A DNA stretch of 24,393 nucleotides, taken from assembly GCA_050292445.1 (NCBI GenBank), contig JBNKLQ010000068.1, positions 1 through 24,393 on the forward strand, read 5' to 3'. Made by a program: the position numbers and the translations under genes. Below, piece by piece: positions 15,946 through 23,408 of the stretch (the first letter of the stretch is position 1; the number at the start of each line of letters is the position of its first letter). Source of the DNA: Leptofilum sp050292445. GTDB lineage: Bacteria > Chloroflexota > Anaerolineae > Promineifilales > Promineifilaceae. The notes under the pieces are model-generated. The model did not search any database and was not told where the DNA came from. It worked only from the letters and a program-made list of their open reading frames with translations.

Positions 15946-15977
15946 AAAAAAAATGGACGGCCGTTTCTGCCGTCCAT
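15946..15977 (-). terminator. Intrinsic terminator of lexA
   Basis: On the minus strand a perfect 9-bp stem ATGGACGGC/GCCGTCCAT (15969-15977 with 15953-15961) with a 7-nt loop runs directly into eight T residues (15953-15946). It sits 20 nt past the lexA stop. One arm contains an ACGGCCGT octamer (15957-15964). Confidence 0.9.
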
Positions 15978-15996
15978 CAACTTCCAACTATTTAGG

Positions 15997-16698
15997 CTAC
16001 GCAGTCTGACGCAGCACCATCATCACTTTACCTTGAACCTGTACTTCTTCCCGATCCACATAAATGGGTTCCATGGTGGGATTGGCCGGTTGCAGACGTA
16101 TTTTATTGCCCTCACGATAGAAATATTTTAGGGTCGTGGTATCGTCACTAAGCCAGACAGCCACCATATCACCGTTTCTGGCATCGTTTTCCTGGCGCAT
16201 GATAACAATATCGCCATCGTTTACCATAGCGTCGATCATAGAATCTCCACTGACGCGCAAGGCAAACAAATCATCATGCCGCCCAGGAATCATTGAGCTG
16301 CTCAGTTCAATGGCATCTTCTTCATCGTAAACGGAGAAATCACCATTGCCTACCTCAATCGGGGAACCAGCCACAATGTTGCCAACAAGCGGTACACGGA
16401 ACATATTGGTAACGGCCGTACTCACCTTTTCAGCAACCTTACCAATGGCCTCACGCGCCTGCCCTGTGGTTTCCACAACCTTATCAGTCAACCGCAAACC
16501 GCGCGATACTTCTGCATCCCGCTCAAGCAAGCCTCTTTCTTTGAGTTTTGTCAAATTGTAATTGACAACCGAGGTGGAACTAATGTTTACCGCGCTGCCA
16601 ATTTCCCGGATTGTAGGGGGTCGCCCAAACTCAGCGACATATTCTTGAATGTATGCCAAAATGTTCTTTTGGCGCTCAGATAAACCTTTCTTGGCCAT
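15997..16698 (-). CDS. lexA: LexA, SOS repressor with self-cleaving protease domain
   Basis: The product has 233 residues. An N-terminal winged helix-turn-helix (about 1-72; RPPTIREIGSAVNISSTSVV is the recognition region) is joined by a long linker (about 73-100) to an S24 domain. The self-cleavage site is Ala110-Gly111 (NIVAGSP). The nucleophile is Ser153 (SGDSMIDA) and the base Lys191 (TTLKYFYRE). It represses SOS genes and cleaves itself when bound to activated RecA. It is about 30 residues longer than E. coli LexA, the excess being the linker. The ATG at 16696-16698 follows a TTAGGAGA ribosome-binding site. Its promoter carries a LexA operator, so it is autoregulated, and a clear terminator ends it. 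Confidence 0.97.
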   Translation of the reverse strand: MAKKGLSERQKNILAYIQEYVAEFGRPPTIREIGSAVNISSTSVVNYNLTKLKERGLLERDAEVSRGLRLTDKVVETTGQAREAIGKVAEKVSTAVTNMFRVPLVGNIVAGSPIEVGNGDFSVYDEEDAIELSSSMIPGRHDDLFALRVSGDSMIDAMVNDGDIVIMRQENDARNGDMVAVWLSDDTTTLKYFYREGNKIRLQPANPTMEPIYVDREEVQVQGKVMMVLRQTA

Positions 16699-16808
16699 TG
16701 TGGCTATCTCCTAATTGCACATGCCGCGATACCATTGAATCTGATAAACTACTTGGAAGGATATGTAGTTTGCACACTTTATGACAATCGCTCATTTGTT
16801 CTGGGTGC

Positions 16809-16837
16809 AGTATACACGAACACTTGTTCGGTGTCAA
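16809..16837 (-). promoter_or_regulatory. lexA promoter
   Basis: On the minus strand TTGACA (16837-16832) and TATACT (16814-16809) are separated by exactly 17 bp (16831-16815). The first is a perfect -35 and the second a near-perfect -10. Transcription would begin near 16802, giving a leader of about 104 nt before lexA. Confidence 0.85.
16817..16830. promoter_or_regulatory. LexA operator (SOS box)
   Basis: CGAACACTTGTTCG is a near-perfect palindrome (six symmetric pairs around a C/T centre) matching the Bacillus-type SOS consensus CGAAC-N4-GTTYG. It occupies most of the 17-bp spacer of the lexA promoter, so bound LexA would block RNA polymerase. It is also 56 bp upstream of the divergent gamma-glutamyltransferase start. 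Confidence 0.92.
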
Positions 16838-16885
16838 GACAAATTTGCCGCTCGCCATCTGGTACAATTTTTTAAGGATTGCCCC

Positions 16886-18493
16886 ATGAATTTTGAAACA
16901 TTCCACTTTCCCAGCAGACGCTCCAACGTAGTTGCACGCAATGGCATGGTGGCTACCAGCCAGCCGTTAGCCGCCCAGGCAGGCTTAAACGTGCTTAAAG
17001 CCGGTGGCAATGCCGTTGATGCCGCCATCGCCACTGTGGCCACACTGTGCGTGGTTGAGCCTTGCTCCACCGGCATTGGCGGCGACGCCTTCGCCCTCAT
17101 TTGGCTGGCAGAAGAACAAAAATTGTATGGCCTCAATGCCAGTGGCCCTGCCCCACAAAGGCTAACGGCCGAATTTGTCCGCAGTCAGGGGCATGAGCAA
17201 TTCCCCTCCTTTGGCGGCCTGGCCGTTACGGTACCGGGCAGCCTGCGCGGCTGGCAGCTGGCATTGGAACAATTTGGCAGCATGGGATTGGACACGCTGT
17301 TACAACAGCCCATCACCTACGCCCGAGATGGCTACCCAGTAAGCCAACGCATTGCCCAATCCTGGGAGCGCTCGACGGAAAAGATGAGCCGCTTGCCTGA
17401 TTCCAAACGTGTGTGGCTGCCAAACGGCCGTTCCCCCCGCGCTGCCGAACTGTTCCAAAACCCCGAATTTGCCCGAACGCTGCAAGCCATCGCCGAAAAT
17501 GGTTACGATGCCTTTTATCGGGGCGACATTGGCCGCCAAATTGCCGAGGCGATACAGGCCGATGGTGGCTTACTCACGCAGGATGATCTAGCCGCGTACC
17601 AAGCGGAATGGGTAGAGCCGATCAGCATAGAATATCGAGATGGCTTCATTTTTCACGAGATTCCGCCGAATGGCCAAGGACTCACCGCCCTGCTGGCGCT
17701 CAATATTGCCAAACGGTTTGATTTGCCCGCGCTGGGCTACGGCACGGCCGATTATTATCACGCCCTCATCGAAGCCACTAAGCTAGCTTTTGCCGACGCC
17801 CACGCCTACATTGCCGATCCACGACAGGCGGATGTACCTATTGAGGCCCTCTTGAGCGACAGCTACACACGCAGCCGCTACGACCTTATCCGACCAGGTA
17901 GCGCCAGGCAGCCCACACCCGGTTCGCCCCAAACCCACGGCGACACGGTTTACCTGACCGTGGCCGATGGCAACGGCAATATGGTGAGCTGGATTCAAAG
18001 CTTGTACATGGGCTTTGGCAGCGGCATCACGGCGGGGAACACGGGTGTGCAGCTGCAAAATCGGGGGGCTAACTTTAGTTTAGAACCAGGACATCCCAAT
18101 GAAGCCGCGCCGGGCAAACGGCCGTATCACACCATCATCCCCGGCTTTATCACCAAAAATGGACAGGCATGGAGTAGCTTTGGTGTGATGGGCGGCTTTA
18201 TGCAGCCGCAGGGCCATTTGCAGGTTGGCGTGAATATGATTGACTTTGGCATGGACCCCCAAACAGCACTGGATGCCCCCCGTTTTAATTGGCAAGAAAA
18301 CAAGCTGGTGGCTTTGGAAACGGCCGTTTCCGACGGCATTCGCCATAATTTACAGCAGCGTGGGCATGAACTGTGGGAAAAAGGCAAGCCGCTTCATTAT
18401 GGTGGTGGGCAAGTGATTGTGCGTGATCCAGAAAGCGGCGTGTTGATTAGCGGCAGTGAACCGCGTAATGATGGAACGGCCGTTGGTTGGTAA
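16886..18493 (+). CDS. Gamma-glutamyltransferase family protein
   Basis: The product has 535 residues from the ATG at 16886, preceded by AAGGA 8 nt upstream; an in-frame ATG at 16781 overlaps the lexA control region and is rejected. The Ntn-hydrolase makes two subunits by autocleavage. The N-terminal GMVATSQPLAAQAGLNVLKAGGNAVDA stretch starts near residue 20, and the nucleophile is probably Thr354 in HGDTVYLTV by alignment to the E. coli small-subunit start. GFGSGI (377-382) and GKRPYHTIIPGF (410-421) follow. The family cleaves gamma-glutamyl bonds such as in glutathione. No signal peptide is visible, so unlike E. coli Ggt it appears cytoplasmic. Glutathione use is not shown; other acylases of this family are possible. 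It is divergent from lexA. Confidence 0.92.
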   Translation: MNFETFHFPSRRSNVVARNGMVATSQPLAAQAGLNVLKAGGNAVDAAIATVATLCVVEPCSTGIGGDAFALIWLAEEQKLYGLNASGPAPQRLTAEFVRSQGHEQFPSFGGLAVTVPGSLRGWQLALEQFGSMGLDTLLQQPITYARDGYPVSQRIAQSWERSTEKMSRLPDSKRVWLPNGRSPRAAELFQNPEFARTLQAIAENGYDAFYRGDIGRQIAEAIQADGGLLTQDDLAAYQAEWVEPISIEYRDGFIFHEIPPNGQGLTALLALNIAKRFDLPALGYGTADYYHALIEATKLAFADAHAYIADPRQADVPIEALLSDSYTRSRYDLIRPGSARQPTPGSPQTHGDTVYLTVADGNGNMVSWIQSLYMGFGSGITAGNTGVQLQNRGANFSLEPGHPNEAAPGKRPYHTIIPGFITKNGQAWSSFGVMGGFMQPQGHLQVGVNMIDFGMDPQTALDAPRFNWQENKLVALETAVSDGIRHNLQQRGHELWEKGKPLHYGGGQVIVRDPESGVLISGSEPRNDGTAVGW

Positions 18494-18499
18494 TCCCCC

Positions 18500-18527
18500 T
18501 TGCAAACCTGCCATCTCGTACTATAAT
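18500..18527 (+). promoter_or_regulatory. Promoter of tRNA-Ser
   Basis: TTGCAA (18500-18505) and a perfect TATAAT (18522-18527) are separated by 16 bp. The predicted start, about 18534, is a few bases before the mature tRNA 5' end. It begins within 7 bp of the gamma-glutamyltransferase stop codon. Confidence 0.7.
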
Positions 18528-18540
18528 TCCCATCCGATTC

Positions 18541-18628
18541 GGAGAGGTCGCATAGTGGCTTAGTGCGCACGCTTGGAAAGCGTGTATACCGGAAGGTATC
18601 GCGGGTTCGAATCCCGCCCTCTCCGCCA
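18541..18628 (+). tRNA. tRNA-Ser (anticodon GGA)
   Basis: This is an 88-nt class II tRNA with a long variable arm. The acceptor stem GGAGAGG (18541-18547) pairs with CCTCTCC (18618-18624). The discriminator is G, and the CCA end is encoded (18626-18628). The anticodon stem CACGC/GCGTG (18568-18572 and 18580-18584) encloses the loop TTGGAAA with GGA at 18575-18577, which reads UCC and UCU. The T-arm GCGGG-TTCGAAT-CCCGC is intact. Confidence 0.97.
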
Positions 18629-18631
18629 CAT

Positions 18632-18660
18632 AAAAGCGCAGCCGCTGGCTGCGCTTTTTT
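18632..18660 (+). terminator. Intrinsic terminator of tRNA-Ser
   Basis: AAAAGCGCAGCC (18632-18643) and GGCTGCGCTTTT (18647-18658) form a perfect 12-bp stem with a GCT loop, ending in six T residues. It begins four bases after the CCA end. Confidence 0.95.
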
Positions 18661-18731
18661 CTTGTTTCAAGGCAACCGCCACTTCTGCAAAAGTCTGGCT
18701 CAACCAAAAGCGACTGTTACCTAAGTCTTAT

Positions 18732-18747
18732 ACTGGTACACTGGTAC
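18732..18747. repeat. 8-bp direct tandem repeat
   Basis: ACTGGTAC occurs twice head to tail (18732-18739, 18740-18747) in the 332-bp gap between the tRNA terminator and the histidine kinase. A TATACT precedes it at 18729. Its role is unknown. Confidence 0.6.
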
Positions 18748-18785
18748 TATTCTTCTAAACCGGCTTTGCCACAGACTGTGCCAAC

Positions 18786-18810
18786 CATTACAATAGACGA
18801 CATTGTAATG
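18786..18810. repeat. Hairpin A: perfect 9-bp inverted repeat
   Basis: CATTACAAT (18786-18794) and ATTGTAATG (18802-18810) pair perfectly around a 7-nt centre. It is the first of three inverted repeats stacked in the leader region of the histidine kinase gene and could be an operator or an RNA hairpin. Confidence 0.6.
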
Positions 18811-18829
18811 CTGCACTTACCTTGCTTCT

Positions 18830-18881
18830 GTAAAAGCCAAAAAGATTTTTGAATTAAACAGCTCTCACATTTGGCTTTTAC
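18830..18881. repeat. Hairpin B: perfect 12-bp inverted repeat
   Basis: GTAAAAGCCAAA (18830-18841) pairs perfectly with TTTGGCTTTTAC (18870-18881) around a 28-nt loop. Loop bases 18847-18856 (TTTTGAATTA) are complementary to loop bases 18911-18920 of hairpin C. Confidence 0.65.
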
Positions 18882-18885
18882 TTGA

Positions 18886-18937
18886 GCAAATCACAAGAAA
18901 CCTCAATTAATAATTCAAAAGTTTTTCTGTGATTTGC
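18886..18937. repeat. Hairpin C: inverted repeat of 10 bp plus a bulged extension
   Basis: GCAAATCACA (18886-18895) pairs with TGTGATTTGC (18928-18937), extended inward by about four pairs after a bulge. It starts 4 nt after hairpin B and ends 55 nt before the kinase ATG. Confidence 0.6.
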
Positions 18938-18992
18938 TTCATCAACCAGTAACCAATTTTTAACTGCGCTGCAACAACAATAGCTTGCACTT

Positions 18993-21254
18993 ATGGATGC
19001 ATACCAAGCCAACCTCTACCTTCCACTTATTGCTGCGGGTCTCTATTTGGGGATACTAATTCTCCCCCAAATTCGTCGCCGACCAGAAAAAAACCAGGCC
19101 GCCTGGTTGGTTGTCGCACTTGTTGTTTCTATCGGTTGGGAGTTTTCCCTTTTTTTTGCCCGCAGCATTTCCGTTGCTAACTTTTCAACAATGGTACTAT
19201 TGATCTCAGTTGGCACCTTGGCAGCAACCACCAACGCCTATTTAGATTGGCAACCAAGGTCACGTTATTTGATTTTGGGAGGAACGGCCGTCTTAACGGC
19301 CATTCTGATCAATCTACTAGCACCAAACCGAGTCTTTGTTCTGCCCGGTGGACAACCGAACAACATCACCAATGGCACCCTGGCTGTTTACCTGACCTGG
19401 GTTGGATTGGTCGGGGGCTTGCTCATCACCACCTGGCGCGAATACCGCAAAACCCGTTTCCCCTGGCATGCCAACCGGCTGCTCTTCTGGTTTACTGTCC
19501 TCAGCATCTTCTTTTTGGGCGAATTTCTGCAATTTTTTGATGCCCTGGGATTGATCATTGCTGGGCAAACCCTGCGTTTTATGGGCATGGCAGGATTGGC
19601 CTACGGCATTGCCTCCTTCCGCATTTTCGACGTACGCACCCGCGCGCAACGGGGTATTGCCTTTATCATTATCAACACGCTCTCAGCCCTGCCGTTGATT
19701 CTTTCCGTCATTATTGTTTTTCAATTCGGCGAAGCACTGTACCAGGGAGACAACATCATCACCGCCAGCCTCATTGCGCTGGTCATTACCCTGGGCTTCT
19801 TCCTCTACCAACCCTTTCGGCAGCTAATCGGCCGTGTGGTTTACAGGTACATGCGCGGCGAAGGTGTGAACGCGGGCCTGGTGGTGCGCAATTACAGTCA
19901 GGCCATCTCGCGCACCCTGGACGTACAGCAATTATCGCTTCTCATTGTGGGCACGCTGAGCGAGTTGCTAGAAACAAATCGCGGTGCCTTGATGCTGGTG
20001 ACTCAACTAGAAGATGGGGGCTATGAAGTGGATCCCATTCCAGCTATGGGCATGGTCCCCCGCCATCCCATTCGTTTTACCCACGACGATTTGTTTATTA
20101 ACACATTGGCAGATCAGCACCAGCCATTGCTGCAATATGAGCTGGATTTCAATCCTGCGTTTAAAGAACTGCGGGACGAGGAACGCAGCTGGCTGGCGGA
20201 AATGACGATGGAAGTGTACGTGCCCGTTAGCAGTGGTGACGATATAGTGGGGTTAATTGCCGTGGGGCCCAAGGTTTCGGCCGTACCTTACCAGCCGGGT
20301 GAACTAGAGCTCATGCAAACGCTGGCCGATCAAACTGTAGTGGCCCTGCAAAATGCCCGTCTCTACAGCGAGCTAAACGACCAAAACGAGCACATTCGCT
20401 ATTTGAACATTGACCTGGTAGAGCAAAATGAAAAGCTGGAGATCATGGATCGGGTGAAATCCGATTTCATTACCATTGCTTCTCATGAACTGCGTACGCC
20501 GCTTACCCAAGTAAAAGGGTATGCTGATATCTTATCGGCAATGAATGATGAAAATGCGCTGACTCGGGAACAAACGCGAGAAATTGTCGGCCACATCAAC
20601 CGGGCCACCTTGCAGCTAGAACGGCTTATCACTGCTATGCTAGACGCCAGCCAGCTGGATGTGGACGGGATGCAGCTCACGTTTGTGAAGACCCAGCTAG
20701 ACACCGTGCTGCGGCTGGCCGTGGAGCCACTCATTCAGGCCATGCGCGAACGGCGCATCCATCTGGAAATTGAGGGTGTGGAGGAGCTGCCGCCCATTTA
20801 TGCCGATTTTAAGCGGCTGGTACAATCATTTAACAATCTGCTGGGCAATGCGGTGAAATACACGCCGGACAGCGGCCATATTTACGTGAAGGCCACCAAA
20901 GTGCCAGGGCAGTTTGAAGAAGAATTTTTGGAGATAGTTATTCGGGACACCGGTATTGGCATTGATCCCAAATTCCATTCACTCATTTTTGAAAAGTTCT
21001 TCCGCATTGGCGATCCACAGCTGCACTCAACGGGCAATACGAAGTTTAAAGGTGCCGGTCCCGGTCTGGGGCTGCCCATTGCCAAAGGCGTGATTGAAGC
21101 GCACGGCGGCCGTATTTGGGTTGAGTCTGAAGCGGAAGATGAAGAACGACTACCAGGCAGTAGCTTCAATATTGTTTTGCCGATTCGCCCGCCTGGCTCT
21201 GAAGATATTGTAGAAGGCGAAACGGCCGTTCGTCCCGCCTATCTCATTGGTTAA
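18993..21254 (+). CDS. Membrane sensor histidine kinase (7TM-like, GAF, HisKA, HATPase)
   Basis: The 753-residue protein has an N-terminal half with about eight hydrophobic segments (roughly 8-25, 36-55, 64-80, 93-110, 129-147, 162-182, 220-245, 257-272), like 7TM sensor regions. A GAF domain follows (about 300-455). A coiled segment leads to HisKA with SHELRTPL and phospho-acceptor His498. The HATPase has N-box NNLLGNAVKYT (614-624), G1 DTGIGI (652-657), F-box FEKFFR (666-671) and G2 GPGLGLPIAKG (689-699). It should autophosphorylate in response to membrane and intracellular cues. No response regulator is adjacent, but the REC protein at 13205 is a candidate partner. No clear ribosome-binding site precedes the ATG. 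The phospholipase gene follows after 24 bp, likely in one transcript. Confidence 0.94.
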   Translation: MDAYQANLYLPLIAAGLYLGILILPQIRRRPEKNQAAWLVVALVVSIGWEFSLFFARSISVANFSTMVLLISVGTLAATTNAYLDWQPRSRYLILGGTAVLTAILINLLAPNRVFVLPGGQPNNITNGTLAVYLTWVGLVGGLLITTWREYRKTRFPWHANRLLFWFTVLSIFFLGEFLQFFDALGLIIAGQTLRFMGMAGLAYGIASFRIFDVRTRAQRGIAFIIINTLSALPLILSVIIVFQFGEALYQGDNIITASLIALVITLGFFLYQPFRQLIGRVVYRYMRGEGVNAGLVVRNYSQAISRTLDVQQLSLLIVGTLSELLETNRGALMLVTQLEDGGYEVDPIPAMGMVPRHPIRFTHDDLFINTLADQHQPLLQYELDFNPAFKELRDEERSWLAEMTMEVYVPVSSGDDIVGLIAVGPKVSAVPYQPGELELMQTLADQTVVALQNARLYSELNDQNEHIRYLNIDLVEQNEKLEIMDRVKSDFITIASHELRTPLTQVKGYADILSAMNDENALTREQTREIVGHINRATLQLERLITAMLDASQLDVDGMQLTFVKTQLDTVLRLAVEPLIQAMRERRIHLEIEGVEELPPIYADFKRLVQSFNNLLGNAVKYTPDSGHIYVKATKVPGQFEEEFLEIVIRDTGIGIDPKFHSLIFEKFFRIGDPQLHSTGNTKFKGAGPGLGLPIAKGVIEAHGGRIWVESEAEDEERLPGSSFNIVLPIRPPGSEDIVEGETAVRPAYLIG

Positions 21255-21278
21255 AAAGCAAATTACAGGAGGCATCCC

Positions 21279-22316
21279 ATGCCATCAGAAAATCGTAAAA
21301 ATGCCCTGATCCTTTCTGGCGGCGGCGGTCGCGGCGCTTACCATGTAGGCGTCATGCGCTTCCTGGAAGAACATGAATGGTTTGCCGACATTGTGGCTGG
21401 TACCTCCATTGGGGCGGTGAAAGGGGCGGCCATCGCCTCTGGGCACAATTCCCGCTCGCTGTGGGCCCTGTGGCAGCGGCTCACCAGCGATGATGTGCAA
21501 AAACGTCATTGGAACCTGCTGGAAGGCAACTACCTGCTGGATACATCTCCCCTGCGCACAACTTTGCAAGAACAAGGTTGGGTTGATTTTGATCGGATCA
21601 ATTCGGAGGAAGCGGCCGTTCATCTACGCGTTACAGCCACCGAAATTAATAGCGGCCAGCTACATGTCTTTGGCAACAGCAATGACGTATACCCCAGTAA
21701 AATGCACCGCGAAAAGATCGAGCTGAATCACATCATTGCCAGCTGCTCCATTCCCATCGTTTACCCCGCCACGCAACTCAACGACACGCTGTACTGGGAT
21801 GGGGCCACCGTGGCCAACACTCCGCTCGGCCCAGCCATTGACGCCGGAGCAGAAGAAATTGTCGTGGTTATCATGACCCCCTGGGAAGGTGATGAAGAAG
21901 ACAACACAAACCTTCCCATACCCAAAAACATCCTCAGTGCCGCCAGTACCATGCTGGAGTGGGCCCTGCTGGCTTCCTTCCAATCGGACCTCAAAATGTT
22001 CCGCCGCATCAATGAATTGGTGCGTTTGCAAGTAGAAAATGCCCGCTTGCAAGCGACCAATCGGCTGCTGATGAGCCAGCTGAGCGGCGAAGAACTCAAT
22101 CTGGAAGATAAAGATGGCAACGGCATCCCCGATATTTTCGAGGAAAAATTCCAAGCTTTGCCAGAACCAATCATCGTCGCTCCCCAAAAAGCAATTCCTG
22201 TAGACCGCATTATCCGTTACACGCGGGACGGCCACGAAGAGCTATTCCAGATGGGCTACGAAGATGCCAAACGCGCCTGGAAGGCAGCGGGGAAAGTAGT
22301 GGAAGGGGAATCGTAA
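21279..22316 (+). CDS. Patatin-like phospholipase 1
   Basis: The product has 345 residues with a strong AGGAGG site before the ATG. The oxyanion loop GGGGRGAYHVGV is at 14-25. The nucleophile elbow GTSIGA contains Ser43, and the dyad Asp174 lies in YWDGATVAN, so the Ser-Asp dyad of patatin/RssA-type lipid acyl hydrolases is intact. The C-terminal third has a leucine-rich helical stretch (245-268) and then DKDGNGIPD (277-285), a calcium-loop-like motif. A conserved tail (RYTRDGHEELFQMGY...) is shared with the next gene. No signal peptide is seen. It follows the histidine kinase by 24 bp, suggesting co-expression. The lipid substrate is unknown. Confidence 0.92.
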   Translation: MPSENRKNALILSGGGGRGAYHVGVMRFLEEHEWFADIVAGTSIGAVKGAAIASGHNSRSLWALWQRLTSDDVQKRHWNLLEGNYLLDTSPLRTTLQEQGWVDFDRINSEEAAVHLRVTATEINSGQLHVFGNSNDVYPSKMHREKIELNHIIASCSIPIVYPATQLNDTLYWDGATVANTPLGPAIDAGAEEIVVVIMTPWEGDEEDNTNLPIPKNILSAASTMLEWALLASFQSDLKMFRRINELVRLQVENARLQATNRLLMSQLSGEELNLEDKDGNGIPDIFEEKFQALPEPIIVAPQKAIPVDRIIRYTRDGHEELFQMGYEDAKRAWKAAGKVVEGES

Positions 22317-22325
22317 TTCGTGCAT

Positions 22326-22385
22326 TAAACCCAAAGGGTTTGCTAAAAAAGGTGCAACTTTTACTGACAAACCCTTGGGGTTTTA
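22326..22385 (+). terminator. Hairpin between the two phospholipase genes (terminator or attenuator)
   Basis: Bases 22326-22342 (TAAACCCAAAGGGTTTG) and 22368-22384 (CAAACCCTTGGGGTTTT) pair at 15 of 17 positions around a 25-nt loop, running into TTTTAG. Each arm is also a small palindrome (AAACCC/GGGTTT). It lies between stop 22316 and the next ATG at 22405 and could reduce transcription of the second copy. Confidence 0.55.
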
Positions 22386-22404
22386 GTCATATACGGAGGG
22401 TGTT

Positions 22405-23391
22405 ATGTTAAGTGACGATCCAAAACGGGCGCTGGTGCTTTCTGGTGGAGGCGGGCGCGGAGCTTACCATGTGGGTGTGCTGCACTTTTTGGAAGAACAT
22501 GAATGGTATCCTGATGTGGTGGTAGGCACCTCGATTGGGGCAGTAAACGGTGCGGCCATTGCTTCTGGCCACAATGCAAATTCATTGTGGGCACTGTGGC
22601 GGCGGCTGCGAACAAAGGATGTGCAAAAACCGAACTGGAATCCATTTACGGCCGTTTCTCTGCTAGACACCGCTCCTCTTCGCGACACATTGCTAAACGA
22701 CGGTTGGGTTGACTTTGATCGGATTAATTCAGCGGAAAAAGCGGCCGTTCACCTCCGCATCACCGCTACCGAAATCACCACCGGACAGCTGCACATTTTC
22801 AGCAACAGCCTCAAAAACAAAACCAACATCACCATCGAGCACATCCTCTCAAGCTGCTCTATCCCGCTGATTTACCCGCATACTCATTTGGGTGAAACGC
22901 TGTACTGGGATGGTGCCGTCGTGGCCAACACGCCGCTCAGCGCCGCCATTGCCGCCGGAGCAGATGACATCATCGTCGCTGTAATGACGCCATTGCCGGG
23001 AAGCGGCCGTACTGTTCCAGAACCACCCACCAACTTGTATGAAGCCGCCAGCATGACCTTAGAATGGGCTTTGCTGGCTTCCTTTCAGGCCGATTTAAAA
23101 ATGTTTGATCTCATCAACAGTCTGGCCGCCGTTCGCGACGAATTTAACAAGCTCCAGGCAGACTACCCCGACATCGTCAACCAGTACATGCAAGACATGA
23201 ATAATCTTGTTGGCGCCAACGTCAAGCAAGATTATAAACATCTGGAAATGCCGCTCATCGCCGCGCCAGAAGATTTTATCCCGGTAGAGCAAATTGTAAG
23301 CTACACCAAAGATTGGCATGAAAAACTGCACCAGATGGGTTACGACGACATGAAACGGGCCTGGCAAGAGGCCGGACGCGTGGTGGAATAA
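22405..23391 (+). CDS. Patatin-like phospholipase 2 (tandem paralogue)
   Basis: The product has 328 residues, with GGAGGGTGTT before the ATG. The N-terminal 190 residues are visibly very close to the preceding gene: LSGGGGRGAYHVGV, GTSIGAV with Ser43, and YWDGAVVAN with Asp169. The catalytic dyad is intact. The middle of the C-terminal third (about 240-275) is different, with no calcium-loop-like motif; then a VEQIVSYTKDWHEKLHQMGY tail matches paralogue 1 again. It is most simply a tandem duplication with divergence in one segment. The truncated solute-binding gene follows after 17 bp, so they are likely one operon. Confidence 0.92.
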   Translation: MLSDDPKRALVLSGGGGRGAYHVGVLHFLEEHEWYPDVVVGTSIGAVNGAAIASGHNANSLWALWRRLRTKDVQKPNWNPFTAVSLLDTAPLRDTLLNDGWVDFDRINSAEKAAVHLRITATEITTGQLHIFSNSLKNKTNITIEHILSSCSIPLIYPHTHLGETLYWDGAVVANTPLSAAIAAGADDIIVAVMTPLPGSGRTVPEPPTNLYEAASMTLEWALLASFQADLKMFDLINSLAAVRDEFNKLQADYPDIVNQYMQDMNNLVGANVKQDYKHLEMPLIAAPEDFIPVEQIVSYTKDWHEKLHQMGYDDMKRAWQEAGRVVE

Positions 23392-23408
23392 ACAATAAGA
23401 GGAAAACA

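Noticed and set aside
16863..16868. Extended -10 (TGG-TACAAT) as a promoter for the gamma-glutamyltransferase
   Set aside because: Transcription would begin inside or after its ribosome-binding site, and no matching -35 is present.
16781..16885. 35-codon extension of the gamma-glutamyltransferase
   Set aside because: It runs through the lexA promoter and LexA operator; the ATG at 16886 has a proper ribosome-binding site and matches family length.
18447..18707. Minus-strand open frame of 86 codons across the tRNA-Ser gene
   Set aside because: It is the antisense of the tRNA and its terminator; the AERAGFEPAIPSG-type peptide is a well-known false gene from tRNA regions.
21660..22235. Minus-strand 191-codon open frame within phospholipase 1
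   Set aside because: It is antisense to a clear patatin-like gene, with no motif and no ribosome-binding signal.
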